Counted from the stretch's first letter, positions 33,150-46,392 are shown. The stretch: DNA of 64,000 bases from Rhodamnia argentea (GCF_020921035.1 NC_063151.1:33486934-33550933); one strand, 5' to 3'. The notes: generated from the sequence alone by a model not told the origin. Numbers and translations are program-made.

Positions 33150-34100
33150 TGGTAGATAGGATTCGATTTGGTGGGGTTTGGGATTTTTTTTTTTTTTTTT
33201 TTTGCCCTTTTTCCGTTTTTGGGTATTTCGATTTTGCTCAGTTTGTCTATGAATTTACCTCTCTGTACATGATGAAATGCTGATTAAAGGCGGGTAATCA
33301 CAGAAAAAAGAAGAAGCGAGATTGCCCTTTGATCAAGCGCCCTCTTGTTTGTTATGTTTTGCTTTTCTCTCCTCATTGATTGAATGTGAAATGAAATTTC
33401 GACAGTTTCTTGAACTTCTGACTTCGAATCTCTCTCTCTCTCCCTCTCCGAGTCCAATCAAGAATGGTCATCTTCCTTCTGCCGTCCATAAACAGAAATA
33501 ACATAATGCTCTGCTTGCAGGATTCTCGCTCAAATTCTGTCACCATGTGCATTGCCTAGTTTGGAAACTTTGACGGTTCGCTCTCGCACGTTGAGCCAAG
33601 AGGCGATCAAACCACTACAAATTTGTTTCGTACCGGTACAACTCAGGACGTATGAGGTTGTTTATGAATTTGTTAGGACTAGACGAGGGATTTGAGTACT
33701 GTTTATAGAGTTTTTAATCATGCCCTCTTATAACCGATTGGGCTCAATTCGGCCCATACAATATCGAGGCCATATTAGATAGGTTTAAAAAAAAAATTAT
33801 TTTATTTTATTAGATCAACTTCGTGAACGGTGTAAATTACAATCTCAATTAATGTAAGCCCACGTTAGGAAAATTCGTATAGATGATGCTTGAAAACTTG
33901 AGGGAGACCATCAAGATCGAACGCTTGAAAGGATCCTAATGCGATTCGACACGCACTTAAATCAGAAACATACTACGGTGAGGACGTGAGGAGAATTGGG
34001 TAGCAGCATCCGACTTCCTTTGTTAAGAAGAACTCGGTTTTAATGATTTGCGCATAGCTTTCTTCGATGTGTCGACACAAATAGCTAATAAATAGCTGTA
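33150..34100. other. 3' flank and spacer
   Basis: Begins with a long T tract (33,187-33,203) in the likely 3' untranslated region of the small membrane protein gene. The remainder is AT-rich with no recognised feature. Confidence 0.35.
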
Positions 34101-34102
34101 TG

Positions 34103-34180
34103 GGATTGCTCGGATGGTTAGAGGTTTCGTTTTCCTTACTTGAAGTCTAGATTTGAATTGTCATATATGCATTCCGCGTC
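34103..34180 (+). repeat. Possible tRNA-derived SINE remnant
   Basis: GGATTGCTCGGATGGTTAGA resembles a tRNA A box, and about 30 bp later GTCTAGATTTGAATTGTC resembles a degenerate B box (usual GGTTCGAATCC). The spacing and phrase fit a tRNA-related SINE head. No tail or target duplication was identified, so this is tentative. Confidence 0.3.
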
Positions 34181-34242
34181 GGGTCCGATCAAGGGCATTG
34201 ACATATTTACTTCTTAAGTACCAAGAGTACACGGTGATAGGG

Positions 34243-34945
34243 GAAAAATTACCAAAAAATTCCTAAACTTATTGCAATTGTGTCAATTCAATCCTAAACT
34301 CTTTTTTTTGCGTCAATTCAATCCTAAACATTTTGTATTCATGTCAATTCAATCCATTTAGCCGGCCGATGCTAATGTGGCAAAATTTTAATAATATTTA
34401 ATATTTTTTTTCTCATTTCCCCCTTCCACCCCCGTGGCCTGTGAGCTATGTCGGGCGAGCATTGCTAGAGCTTGCCTATCGCCGATGGGGGCTTTGCGAC
34501 CATCACCTAGGCCGGGCGAGGTCATTGTGGCCTCGGGTGAGGCTAGGCTCTCTAGGGTATCATCGGCCTCACCTACGACAAGCGAGGCCATGCCCACCTT
34601 CATCACGACCCCGGCAAGGTTGGGCTTGCTGGATTTGGGTGAGCCGGCGGTCGGCGGCGAGAGCTTCACATCCCTACCCGGTGGGTGGCGAGCTCTGGCC
34701 ATAGCTCGCCGACCACTCGGGGAAGGGGGTAAAATTGAGAAAGAAGAAATAAAAGAAATAAAAAAATATTAAATATTATTAAAATTTTTCCATATCGGCA
34801 CCTGTCAATCAAATGAATTGTAGTGGCGTAAATATAAAAGGTTTGAGATAGAATTGACAAAAAAAAAAGATTTTCGGATTAAATTGACATAATTATAATA
34901 TGTTTATGACTTTTTCAATAATTTTTTTTTCAATAATAAGCAAAA
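34243..34945. mobile_element. Foldback-like element, family A, full copy with GC core
   Basis: The left arm (34,243-34,360) has three tandem units with TCCTAAAC and TGTCAATTCAATCC. The right arm (34,835-34,945) has the inverse (GTTTGAGATAGAATTGACA, TTAAATTGACATAATTATA). The core at 34,430-34,745 is GC-rich, with GAGGCTAGGCTC, GCGAGGCC and GGCGAGCTCTGG-type words, bordered by AATATTTAATATT-type AT tracts on both sides (34,387-34,405 and 34,765-34,795). The core's open frames (about 110 codons in several frames) are by-products of its composition. Confidence 0.7.
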
Positions 34946-34949
34946 CTCC

Positions 34950-36120
34950 CCGTCACTATGACCTTTGAGTTTGCGATTTGTGAAGATGTGAAAATGAATG
35001 TTTTTGGCGTTTATCATAGAAATGGAAATTTCGATCATTCAAATTACGGATTTTAGGCACAAATTGCAAACTAGAGATTCTAAAGTTTGAGGATGCAAAG
35101 CGAATCAACGAAGAAGTTGAGGAAAAGGCCAATTCAGATTGGAGAGAACAAAATATCGAATTTCGATGAGATTAATTTCCTGAGGTGTTATGTAAATTAT
35201 TTTAATGAATATGCACATAATCACTCAATCCCTATCTAAGTTTATGATTCATCAACGCCCTCGATGCGCAATTTTTTGCGGTGATCCGCCTTTTTGTTTT
35301 GTTCTTTTTGTTCAAAATTGATGTCTTGTCTGAAAAATGGCATTATATTTGTTGAAGTAGCTGCGGGCTTAAAATAAATTAAATAATCCTGAAACTAACC
35401 TTATTTCCAAATTGAATTATGAGGCCAGTAGTGGAAACCAAAAACTACATTAGTTTGAATTTTTTTGAGTGCCTTCGTTTACTGAAAAAATGAATAATTT
35501 TAAAAATATATTTTTAAAGGCGATCGTTTATGTCGCTTATAGAAAATAATGAATGAGAAATAATTTTAAGCGATATAAACGATTATTTTTAAAAAAATGT
35601 TCTTTATTTTTCATGAAATAAAATGTATGGTAAAAGCAAATTCTCTGTGAAAATAGATCCGTTTCTAAAAAAGAGAGTCGTTGAAAAAAATTTTGCATGA
35701 ATTCGAGTCCAATTGATCGGTTCCGTCCGGTCACGTCACAGCATTTTGAGCTCATTTCGATCTTAGGGATCACGCGTTCGAGTCGGGGATGAACGTCGAA
35801 ATCTCCTAGCTCGGGAAAGAAATGCACCGTCAATGGGGTTCATGGTGGCAAGTGACGCATTCCAGTAGTTGACTGTTGAGTGCAGACCTGATTTCCACGG
35901 CGATTCCCCATCGTGGAGCAGACCTCGATGCGCTCCCCAAGGTCACTCGTCGCCTTCTAAACCTGCGAAAGAGGACGACACATCGCTAGTCGAGTCTCGT
36001 CGTTTATTGGCCATCAAATGAACAGCCCGACAAGCATGCTAATAAAGAACGATTGTTGTTCGGGACCCGGACGAAGACGAACAGAGCAGTTGCAAAGAAA
36101 GCAAGAATCCTCTCCGCTGA
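34950..36120. other. Spacer upstream of the first transporter gene
   Basis: AT-rich. It includes an imperfect hairpin at about 35,524-35,594 (CGATCGTTTATGTCGCTTA against TAAGCGATATAAACGAT) set in A/T-rich flanks, a possible MITE fragment like that at 49.25 kb. The last 200 bp would hold the promoter and leader of the transporter gene. No TATA box is called. Confidence 0.4.
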
Positions 36121-36130
36121 CGCAACCCCG

Positions 36131-39035
36131 ATGGGCCCACCCGATTCTTCCGGCGCCTGTTCGCCGGAGGGAGAGCTCCCGCTCCTGGGCGGCGACATCG
36201 TGGACGGCGCCGTCGACTACAAGGATCGTCCAGCTCGCAGATCCTGCTCCGGCGGGTGGAGATCTGCGGCCTTCATCATCGGTAAAAGAGTTGAGAAAGC
36301 TTTTGTTGCACTGATTCGCATGAAAGGCGTGATTACGCCACGTGGGTGTCGGTAAAGTTCGAGTCTTTTGATGCCGTGTGCTAATTGGCCAGGCGTGGAG
36401 GTTGCCGAGCGATTTGCGTATTATGGGATATCGGCGAACCTGATTACCTATTTGACGGGCCCGCTGGGGGAGTCGACGGCGACGGCGGCGGAAAACGTCA
36501 ACCTGTGGTCGGGGACGGCGTCTCTGTTGCCTCTCCTCGGTGCCTTCGTCGCCGATTCTTACCTGGGACGTTACCGAACCATCATCATTGCTTCTCTCGT
36601 CTATATTTTGGTTCGTTCCAATCTTCAATCATTTCTTGTCGTGATCATAGATTTGGAGTTTGTCGAAATTGTTAAGAGTAATTAGGTGAATGTAGCTGAA
36701 ATATGTTTTGTTCAGATTATAGTGCCATTTACCTTTCTTTTTGGCAGTGATAAGTGCTTCTTGCAATTGAAACGAAAACTTCCCAACAATTTTTGTGAAA
36801 AGCAGTTGACTGAATGAAATTATCTTGAATGAACACGAGAGAATACTATTGGAAGAGTGCTTGAAACTCAACAAGCAGGCAGGCCCAATTCATTCTGCCA
36901 AGACTATGAACTGCAGAAAAGAAGTACTTTTCCTTTTGTGGGCGAGTGTTGTAAAGAATTGAAAGGAAAGGAAAAGGGGAAGTCACCCAGAAGTTCTTTT
37001 TTGACAACTGCGTTAAGGACACAAACTTTACCCAGAAATTGTGGGGAGTTTTGGGTTGTTTTTTGGGAGAGGGGGGGGTGTTGTGTGGTGGGTGGTGGGG
37101 TGGTGATAGAGAGAGTTCGGTCCCAGTTGAGCACATTGCTGGAAATCTGCTTGACTTACCGAAAGTAGCCTTGCATTACATGTCTTACTTGCAATCCTTT
37201 TCGAGGTGGCTGATGTTTAAAGAAGATTAGGAACCCAAGATTTCTCTAAGTGATGATGGCCCTTTGTAGTTTATGCACACAGGTTTATGCACACAGATAC
37301 GTGTTTAAATCTTCTTCTTTCATGTTTAAAGGGTAGCAGACTGAGATTGTTGTGAAATTTGTGGCAGGGACTGGCTTTGCTGACTCTATCGGCTGTCCTC
37401 ACTTCTCTTGGCACATCTGAATGCCAAAACACCACCAGGATAACATCCTGTTCATTCTCTAAACTCCATGCCATCTTGTTTTTCTTCTCTCTCTATATGG
37501 TGGCTGCTGGACAAGCTGGCCATAAACCATGTGTTCAAGCTTTCGGGGCAGATCAGTTCGACGAACAAGACCCAGTGGAGAGCAAAGCTAAAAGCTCTTT
37601 CTTCAATTGGTGGTATTTTGGCTTATGTGCAGGAGCCACGGTAACATTTGTGGTCATAGTTTACATTCAAGACAACCTCAACTGGAGCCTTGGATTTGGC
37701 ATTCCCTGTATTATAATGGTGGTCGCTTTGGTCATTTTCTTGATGGGGACGAGGACTTATAGATTCAGCAACCGAAGTAATGGAAGGAGCCCATTCATAA
37801 GAATTGGCCATGTTTATGTTGCTGCAGCTAAAAATTGGAGGAAGATTGCTCCATTGTTGCCTAGTGAAGAGGAAGCTTTAGAATTGACTCCAGAGAATTA
37901 CAAGCAATTCGAGTACTAAATTCATTGATGCCTTTAGTTTTTTTCTCTTTTTATTTTTCTTGCCAGTAGCACAAATTGCAGCGTCTTCTAAGCTCAAGGT
38001 TCCTAGCCTTAAATGGCCTCTTGGTGGCAGGTTCAATGCACTTTAAATATTCGTCTTAGAAAGCTCAGCTGACTAGTTATCCCACTAAATTCTGCTTGCC
38101 TTTGATACAGCAGTGACTAAACTAGGAACTAATGCTAGATGTTAATATCACTTATTTCTTTTTCATTACTTGTATTAGCTCGAGGTCACTTCATGCCTAC
38201 ATATTCCAGACTCAATTTGATCTCTCTATCTTGCAGGTTTCTAAACAAAGCTTTGATTATAGCAGATGACTCAAAAGAAAACCAAACTAGTGCTGACGAT
38301 GTTGAGGAAGCAAAGTCCATACTACGGCTTGTTCCAATATGGCTGACAAGTCTGGTATTTGCCATTGTCTATGCACAAACCTCAACCTTCTTTACGAAGC
38401 AAGGAGCCACAATGGACAGAACCATCTTCCCAGGCTTCGAAATACCAGCTGCATCACTCCAAGTATTTACAGGACTCGCCATTGTCATCACTATCCCGAT
38501 ATATGATCGGGTTTTTGTCCCTATAGCGAGAAGTTTAACCAACAAACCCTCTGGAATCACGATGCTGCAGAGAATAGGGGCCGGGATGTTCCTCTCGATT
38601 CTTGGTATGGTCACTGCAGCCCTAGTTGAAACGAAAAGACTGGAAATTGCCCGAGAATACGGGCTGGTGGATATACCAAATGCCACGATTCCGATGAGCG
38701 TGTGGTGGTTGGTTCCCCAATACGTGCTTTTCGGGCTCGCTGAAGCTTTGACCATGGTTGGTCTGCAGGAGTTCTTCTATGATCAGGTCCCCTCTGAATT
38801 AAGGAGCGTTGGAATGTCGCTTTACCTTAGTGTTATTGGTGTAGGGAGCATTCTAAGCAGCATCCTTATCTCAATCATCGAAGCAGTGACTGGTAGTGAC
38901 GGTTGGTTTTCGAATAATCTTAACAAGGCGCATCTCAATTACTTCTATTGGCTGCTTGCCGGGATTGGTGTAGTTGGATTAGCCTTATTTTTCTGTTGCG
39001 CAATGACATACATATATCGGCGGAGGGCAACCTGA
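36131..39035 (+). CDS. NRT1/PTR family (NPF5-type) transporter, gene 1 (570 aa)
   Basis: Proton-coupled MFS transporter of the NPF/POT family; NPF5 members move nitrate, peptides or other small solutes, some at the tonoplast. Exons: 36,131-36,281, 36,393-36,610, 37,368-37,912 and 38,237-39,035, all GT-AG, total 1713 nt including TGA. The proton-coupling ExxER motif is intact (Glu53-Arg57 in [12 protein letters not shown]). Other family blocks: [83 protein letters not shown] and the final [17 protein letters not shown]. Twelve membrane spans are expected, with a loop around residues 260-320 spanning the exon 3/4 joint. An in-frame ATG at 36,053 would add 26 residues but lacks family support. 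Its tandem partner lies 1.0 kb downstream. Substrate cannot be read from sequence. Confidence 0.93.
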
Positions 39036-39039
39036 TGAT

Positions 39040-40030
39040 CGGCATACAATGATTGAAAATAGTACTAGAATGAACAGAATGCTTTTCTCCTCTTTCCTCT
39101 TTTCCTCTCGAATTAGCTGTCGCCTCAGTGTACTTTTAATCGGACATTATTTTCTTCAGGGCATGAGTTGGTGCAATCCTGGAGAGAAGTTACACGAATA
39201 TGTAAGTTGATTTGTATTTGTAAGTCAATGATTCCCTAGTAGTCCATGAAAGTGGCTTCCTGGCTTGAGTTTCCGGAAAGTTGTATTAGTTAGCAGAAAA
39301 TTGAGCTGGTTTGCCCGAGAACATGAGCCAAATACATGTCAACTGCTGCATCATGCCGGCTTGCGCAGGGCCTGCTCAATTTAGGGCCGATATCAGGCGG
39401 TTTGTCCAAGCTATAGGACTGAATTCGAAGGGACCTCATGGTAAGTATTTTGTGAAGATCTTTCTGCTAGCGAATTGGAGTTGTGAAGTCTGCAGAAAAG
39501 CTGTCACTGGTGCTGTGCATTTGTCTCTTGCAAACTACACAGCCCAGTTCAGCATTCCTGACCCTCTAATTCGTTCTAATCTAATCTAATTCAATGATTT
39601 GAGAATTAGATGTGAGCACTGAGCATCATTGGGTTTCCTAGGAAACAACAAACACAAATGTCCATCATCATTCAATCCGATTCCTCTCACTATTCTCTTC
39701 CATTGAAACGAACACCCTTCTGAATTTCTCCTTGAAATAAAGAGTGAACATTTCAGATTTTAGACGTTGGAAGAAGAAGAAGAAGACGACATTTTAGAGA
39801 CGTCAAAAGGTTGCCACTTTCCACATAATTTGTCTTTTTTCGAGAGATTTTTTTGAGTGTTCCATATGACTCAATTGACAGGCCATCGTCGTGTTAGAGC
39901 ACGCAAGCTTTCCGGATGACGCAAGCGAACGACGACGCCCCAAATTGTCCGAACACGTTCTCAAGAACAAACGAACGTGAACCATTGGAAAGTCCTTGAC
40001 TTTATCTATTGTGAGTCCTCGGCTGCTGTA
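39040..40030. other. Spacer between the two transporter genes
   Basis: The 3' flank of gene 1 and promoter of gene 2. A 92-codon open frame at 39,311-39,589 has no recognisable product. No repeat recognised. Confidence 0.4.
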
Positions 40031-40038
40031 GCTGGACG

Positions 40039-43000
40039 ATGGGAACCACACCCACCTTCTTCGCCGCCCACTCTGATGATGCCGAGACTCCCCTGCTCCG
40101 AGACGCCGTCGACGGCGCCGTCGACTACAGAGGCCGTCCCGTCGCGAGATCCGCCTCCGGCGGGTGGAGATCCGCCGGTTTCATCATCGGTAACTCGGCT
40201 TTTTTGTCGCCGTACCCTTCTTCCAGCGACGAACGACGAGTGTTTGATGATTGTACGCTGATCGAGGTTGCTATTTTTTGTGTTTCGTTCAGGGGTGGAA
40301 GTGGGGGAGAGGGTCGCGTACTACGGGATCTGTTCGAACCTGATAAATTACTTGACGGGGCCGCTCGGTCAGTCCACGGCCGCGGCGGCGGCGAACGTGA
40401 ACGCGTGGTCGGGCACGGCGTCGCTCTCGCCTCTAGTTGGGGCTTTCGTCGCCGACTCGTTCCTCGGCCGCTACAGGACCATCGTCGGTGCTTCTCTCCT
40501 CTACATCTTGGTTAGTTTCTCTCTCTTATAGATGGATTCGATTGCTATTGATGTCTAGTGTAAACAATTAGACAACAAATCAATCAAAGAAGGCGTCTTT
40601 GATTAGAAACTGGTAAAAGATCTTCCCAGTAGTTTTCCTGCATCATCTACGTATGGACACTTGTTGGATTTGTTCTGAACACACAGAAAATAACAAATGG
40701 ATTGTACTGGTTTTACTTGACCTACTCTCTCTACTAAAGCTCAGCTCTTTTGAGTGATTGACTTCTAAAATTGAGTGAAAAATATTGCATAGACTCTGTC
40801 CATGGAGACTAACCTGATCGTATCTATTGAATGTGTATGCGCCACACTGGTAACCATAGGATGAATGGCTACAATGACCTTGGTCTATAATAACTTATGC
40901 AAAGTTGAGTAACCTATTTGCGTTACAGTGGTTGAGCGAGTGGAATTTCTTATTTTTCTCTCCGTGGGCTACATATGTCACTACGATAGCTACGTGACCA
41001 GAAGTATATGAAGTTCATTTAGCAGTCTTTTGTGATTGCTCTCGGTTTCTACAAACTGTTCATTTAGCAGTCTTGTTCTGTATTTCTTAATTTAAAGATA
41101 CTTGGAATAGGGGTCAACTTCAACGGACTTCTGTCTGTAAAGCTCTGATATGGCCATAACATACTGCAGTTTACAAAGCATCATCAATTCACTCCATATA
41201 TATTTGGGAGAATGACAATGTTTTCTCGGTTCCACAAATGATGCAGGGGCTAGGCTTGTTGACTCTCTCAGCCATGATTCCGTCTTCCGGTACAACTGAT
41301 TGCCAAAGCAATGGCACGATTCAAACCTCTTCTTGCTTTCCCCCTCTCCACCAAGTGGTGTTGTTCTTCTTTTCTCTGTATCTGGTAGCATTTGCACAAG
41401 GAGGCCACAAGCCCTGTGTACAGGCATTTGGTGCTGATCAGTTCGATGGGCAAAATCCAGAGGAGTGCAAAGCCAAAAGCTCATTCTTCAATTGGTGGTA
41501 CTTTTGCATGTGTGGGGGAATGTTAGTAACGCTTCTCATCCTGAACTACATACAGGACAACCTTAACTGGGGTCTGGGATTTGGAATACCTTGCGCTTAT
41601 ATGGCAGCCGCTTTAGTTCTTTTCCTGCTCGGTACCAAAACATATCGCTATAGCTTCAAAAATGATGAGAGAAGCCCATTTTTGAGGATCGGTTCTGTGT
41701 TTGCTACAGCAGCTAGGAACTGGAAAACCACCACAATGGCATTAGTTGCCGAAGAAGAATCTCGTGGAACCTTGCCTTATGAAGGATCTGGCCAATTCAA
41801 GTAAGAGGGCGATTTTTGAAATACTATGAAGCAATTTACTAAACTGGGATTTCCAGCGGTATCTCCAAAAAGTTTGGTGTTTACTAGACCCTCATTTCTT
41901 TTGGTTATATGGCACACTGTTAACATAAGGATATAGGGCTGTGGTAATGGAGTCTATGTCATAGAGTACTATGTGTTTTAGCATTTGTTAATCAGAATCA
42001 TTTTCTACTCCTTAACATCAAATGCTGATTTTTTTCACCGTTACTATTAAATTATCTCACATTGATTGACCATGGGTTGTTTGGTTCTCTATGTGGTCGC
42101 CCTCAACCTAATAGTTGAAACTTTTGGTTGGACCTTCCAACACTTAGAATTATTTTGACTTGAATGACTACTCATGACAGTCATTTGATCTGTTCTTATA
42201 CTTTTCACGCATTCATCTCACAAAGGATGTCCACAGGAGATTGTGCGACTTAAGAGTCACGTTCGCTTCGTGTACTGTATAGGGGGTACCATGTTTGTGC
42301 CTCTTCTCATTAAAAGTACTCTGTATAAAGAACCACAGTGATGGCTAATGGTGACCACGACAGGATGAATGCATGCAATTTCCAAGATACTTGATCTTAG
42401 CTGAATGCCATCTAGCTGTCATTTAAGTGTCTGGATTTGTGGCGGATTCTAGATCAGCTGATTGATAACTAGGAAAAGAACATTGATCACCGTTTTGTCG
42501 GGAAATGCAGTTTAGTCCGTCAATGAGATATTTTCCCTTTACATGCAAACTATTGTATGGACACTTTTCATGGTCATTTATAGTGCAAGGACTTTAATTA
42601 CGAAATCCACACCCACCTCAGTGTAAGATGACAGACTTCCTCTGCTTGTGATTTCCATCTACTAACTTCTTGCCCAAGATATTACCTTGATAATATTACA
42701 TCGTTGAACTTAAACAGGTTCCACTAACATCTCAATATGGATAATCTCTGTGGCAGGTTCCTCAATAAGGCCTTGCTATCGTCGGACGGTTCAAAGGGCG
42801 ACGGCAAGGTTTGCACCTTTGGTGAGGTGGAAGAAGCGAAGTCAGTATTAAGACTCACTCCAATATGGGCGACAAGCTTGGTTTATGCCGTAGTATTTGC
42901 TCAGTCCTCTACTTTTTTTACCAAGCAAGGAGTAACTATGGACCGATCCATCACACCTGGATTCGACGTTCCACCCGCGTCACTACAGTCCTTCATCAGT

Positions 43001-43573
43001 CTTTCAGTCGTCCTGTTTATTCCCATCTACGACCGCGTGTTCGTTCCTCTAGTGAGAGGTTTTACTCAAAGACCCTCTGGCATCACGATGCTCCAAAGGA
43101 TAGGGACTGGGATGTTCTTATCTGCTGTTTCTATGGTGGTCGCCGCACTAGTCGAGATGAAAAGACTCGAAACTGCTCGAGAACACGGACTGGTCGATAA
43201 GCCTAACGCGACTGTTCCAATGAGCGTGTGGTGGCTGATTCCTCAGTATGTCTTGTTTGGGATCTCGGACGTGTTCACAATGGTGGGTTTGCAAGAGTTC
43301 TTCTATGATCAGGTTCCAAGTGAGTTGAGAAGCGTGGGCCTTTCCTTGTATCTCAGTATTTTCGGTGTCGGCAACTTTCTCAGCAGCTTTCTCGTGTCTG
43401 CCATAGCGGAGGCGACCGGAGGCAACGGGAGAGAGAGCTGGTTTGCCAATAACCTCAACAGAGCTCATCTAGATAACTTTTATTGGCTCCTAGCCGGGCT
43501 AAGTGCATTGGAACTGGTCGTCTATCTGTATTTTGCTAAATCTTATATCTACAACAGGTCAAGTACAACATAA
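40039..43573 (+). CDS. NRT1/PTR family (NPF5-type) transporter, gene 2 (579 aa)
   Basis: Tandem paralogue of gene 1 with the same four-exon plan: 40,039-40,189, 40,293-40,510, 41,247-41,800 and 42,757-43,573, total 1740 nt including TAA. Exons 1 and 2 are exactly the same lengths as in gene 1 (151 and 218 nt). The ExxER motif is intact (Glu53-Arg57 in [12 protein letters not shown]), as are [65 protein letters not shown] and [17 protein letters not shown]. It differs from gene 1 mainly in the N-terminal tail, exon 3 end and C-terminus. The last intron is near 950 bp against 320 in gene 1. Both proteins look functional. Divergence in the termini hints at different regulation or targeting, which is inference. 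Confidence 0.93.
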
Positions 43574-43579
43574 GATGCT

Positions 43580-44195
43580 CTGCTTTCACAGCTGTAATAT
43601 CAAAGCCAGTTTGATAATGTACCATCATTTGGGGATACTTCTGTGAACTGCTGTAAAAAATTTGCATGGTGTTGAAAACTTAGTACCAGAGAGATGTGAA
43701 TTACTCTCAGGTGTCATAGATTAGAAATTACAGTTTGAAAAAGATTTTATGTGATGGCAATTGTCGGTGCTAGTTCATGATTTGGTTCCTGGATTTGCTG
43801 AATTCGCCGAGAGGCTTATAAGTTAGCAGAGAATTGGTTTTGGCCCTCACGAGTAACATAACTATTAGCCCCCCCGACGTGCTCTGTCCATAAGCTCTCC
43901 AATGAGCCAAACCAGTGGAATCGCTGATGCCGCGGATTTCACCACCCATCTCCTCAACTCCCCTGGTGGGTGCCTTTCGTTTCTTCCCGCGAAAACCCTT
44001 TTGCCGTGACGATAATGTGGCATCTTCCCGGGAGATTAATGATTTTTCGCGGAATCTTATGCCAAGAATTTGGCCACTGATTATGAGGATATTGTCACAA
44101 AGTCAGACCTATACCGGACTTCATATATACCTCTGTCAACTCTCTTCGATCTTCTTTACCAGCGCCTGTCTCGCTTCATCTTAATTGTCAAAGGA
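43580..44195. other. 3' flank of transporter 2, nothing recognised
   Basis: Untranslated or spacer sequence. An 89-codon open frame at 43,915-44,184 has no recognisable motif. Confidence 0.35.
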
Positions 44196-44199
44196 AAAC

Positions 44200-44327
44200 G
44201 GGCACCAGACAAAAAGACACGCACAGTTCCGGGATGAACATTGAAGGACAGAAAGAACCAACACGCACCAGACAAAAAGACACGCACAGTTCCTGGATGA
44301 ACATTGAAGAATAGAAAGAACCAATGA
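44200..44327. repeat. 63-bp tandem duplication
   Basis: CACCAGACAAAAAGACACGC and the following bases, through GAACATTGAAG and AGAAAGAACCAA, occur twice head-to-tail with only a few mismatches. Confidence 0.9.
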
Positions 44328-44329
44328 AA

Positions 44330-46300
44330 ATGTCGTTATTTAAGAAAACAACCGCTATAATCATAAAATAAGATCGTAGTTGGAACGTGGCCCCCAAAAT
44401 CCACCTAAAGATACGAAGGTGTTGCTGACTGCTGACAGCCTCTCGGGGCCCACATATTCGCTGTCGCCTGCAACAACTATATTTGCTTAGCTAAGCTAAA
44501 ATCTTACTCAGTTCTTGTTAAACACGTTCAAAAGTGGGTCGATAATCTTTTTAGATTTGAAGTTCACAGCTAGGCGTCATCTTCAACGTTAGGACCATAT
44601 TGGTTGAGGCTGGCCATCAGTTGGTCGAGGTCGAATCCTATACTGAAAAAATATTTAAAATATATTAAATTAATACTTCTATCTAACAACTTAAACTTCT
44701 AAAACCACAAAATTTCACATTTGTGATGCACATGAATTGACATAGGATTCTAGACGTATATGATAGTATAGTCGAGCCGGAAGCTCGCGGCACGTAAAAA
44801 GAAAGAAATATAGAGACAAAAGCAATGGGAGTGATAGTGATGATCGAAGAAACTAATCACGGTTTTTTTTTTTTTAATCCCGAAAGTGTTGATGATGAGT
44901 TTCGCAACATGGCACATTTTTAGAATATCATTATTGGGTGAAGAGAAAAATCCCGTGTTTTCTTATTCGGAATGGGATGTTATTATTAATTGTCCTCCAA
45001 GTCAGAGCTTTTCGATAGGCAAGAGGTTATCGTGCACTGCGATCGCAAACGATATAAGATGAAGGACAGGAAAGTAATTCTATTTGTTTTGGTTACTAAT
45101 CGAGACTTAAAACTAAATTAAATTTTTTTAGAAGTCCCAAAAGCGAATTACAAATTTAAATCAAAATGGTGTCTAAATATAACCTATTGGTTTATTATGC
45201 AGATGGATTGTGATAATGAGTCACGATGTGTCTACAGGCTGTCTTCAGCAAATGCCCTATTATCTACACAAGTTGGCGCCGTGCACCAAATCTCATGACA
45301 GTTATTATTGTAATAATGAAAATATTTAGCATTTGGACATTTTTGTTGTTGGTCTAATAGCATTCGGACATTACTTTTGGGAAAATAGTATTCTAACAAT
45401 CCAATATCCTCCTCTCATTTTACTCGTCAAGACAATCACTATGCACGTTTTCAAGGCTATTTGAGGACGAGAAATCGACACTTTCATTCAAATAATAAGA
45501 AACGCATCAATGAACTTGATGATTCTATGAGCTAAATACTTAGTGTTGGAACTACCGTTGCCCGTTTTAGAAGCTTTAGAAATTTAAACGCATATGAATA
45601 CGTAATTTACAATTTGGATCCGATATATTTTCCGCTTGAAATAACCCAACCACATATAATCTTGCAGATGAAAATGGAACTTCTTTTATCATCATAGTCA
45701 TGAACTTTTACAGCTTAAGTATATGTTTAAGTGGGTATTTTCCTTTTAACTCTCGTAACTTTGAACAAGCATTGACTTTTCTTATTTCGATTTTGATTTG
45801 GTTATAGCCACATTCTAATCGCAATTTCCAACATTTGAAGGGAAAATCATTCTCATGATCACTAAGGGGTATTAACGAAATACTCACAAATTTCATCAAG
45901 AATAGCTGTTTACAACTTCTTCTTCTACTTTTTTGGTGAAATCAAAGTAGAGGAGAGAGAAATCGTTTCGATTGAAAGACGTAAATGTGCCACAAGGGTT
46001 GATGAAATCAACATGGACTCCATACTATAAAAAGCGAATATAAGGTGGAGTGGAATGAAATGATTGACTTGAGTCGCTGGAAAAAGTGACAAGGAGAGAG
46101 TGACAGGAATGCTATGGGCCCCACAGAAAAGGAGAGGGGGGGCCAAAAGCAGGTCCAAATTAGAAAAATATGGGAGTGGGGCCCAAAAAGTAAAAGAAGT
46201 CGATAATCTGAGTTGGCTCACCTCCTCCCAACAGACTGTCCCTTTCCCGAGAAATCCCGCGCTCACCAACTCCGAGTTACAAATACGAACACCTCCCTCT
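44330..46300. other. Spacer and promoter region of patellin A
   Basis: AT-rich DNA without recognised genes. The final 80 bp hold a CTTCAT hexamer run (about 46,306-46,330) and a (CT)n run (46,362-46,380) in the probable 5' leader, common in plant 5' UTRs. Confidence 0.4.
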
Positions 46301-46392
46301 ATTCCTCTTCATCTTCATCTTCATCTTCAGCCCCTTTCCGCTTCATAAACCAAGACAAAATTCTCTCTCTCTCTCTCTCAAGTTCGACGCTC

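Noticed and set aside
34388-34772. Open frames of about 110 codons in the foldback core
   Set aside because: Present in several frames at once, with Pro/Ala/Ser-rich products; a composition effect.
36053-36130. 26-residue extension of transporter gene 1
   Set aside because: No family support; the paralogue starts at the equivalent of 36,131.
39311-39589. 92-codon frame between the transporters as a third transporter piece
   Set aside because: No NPF motif and no similarity to either neighbour.
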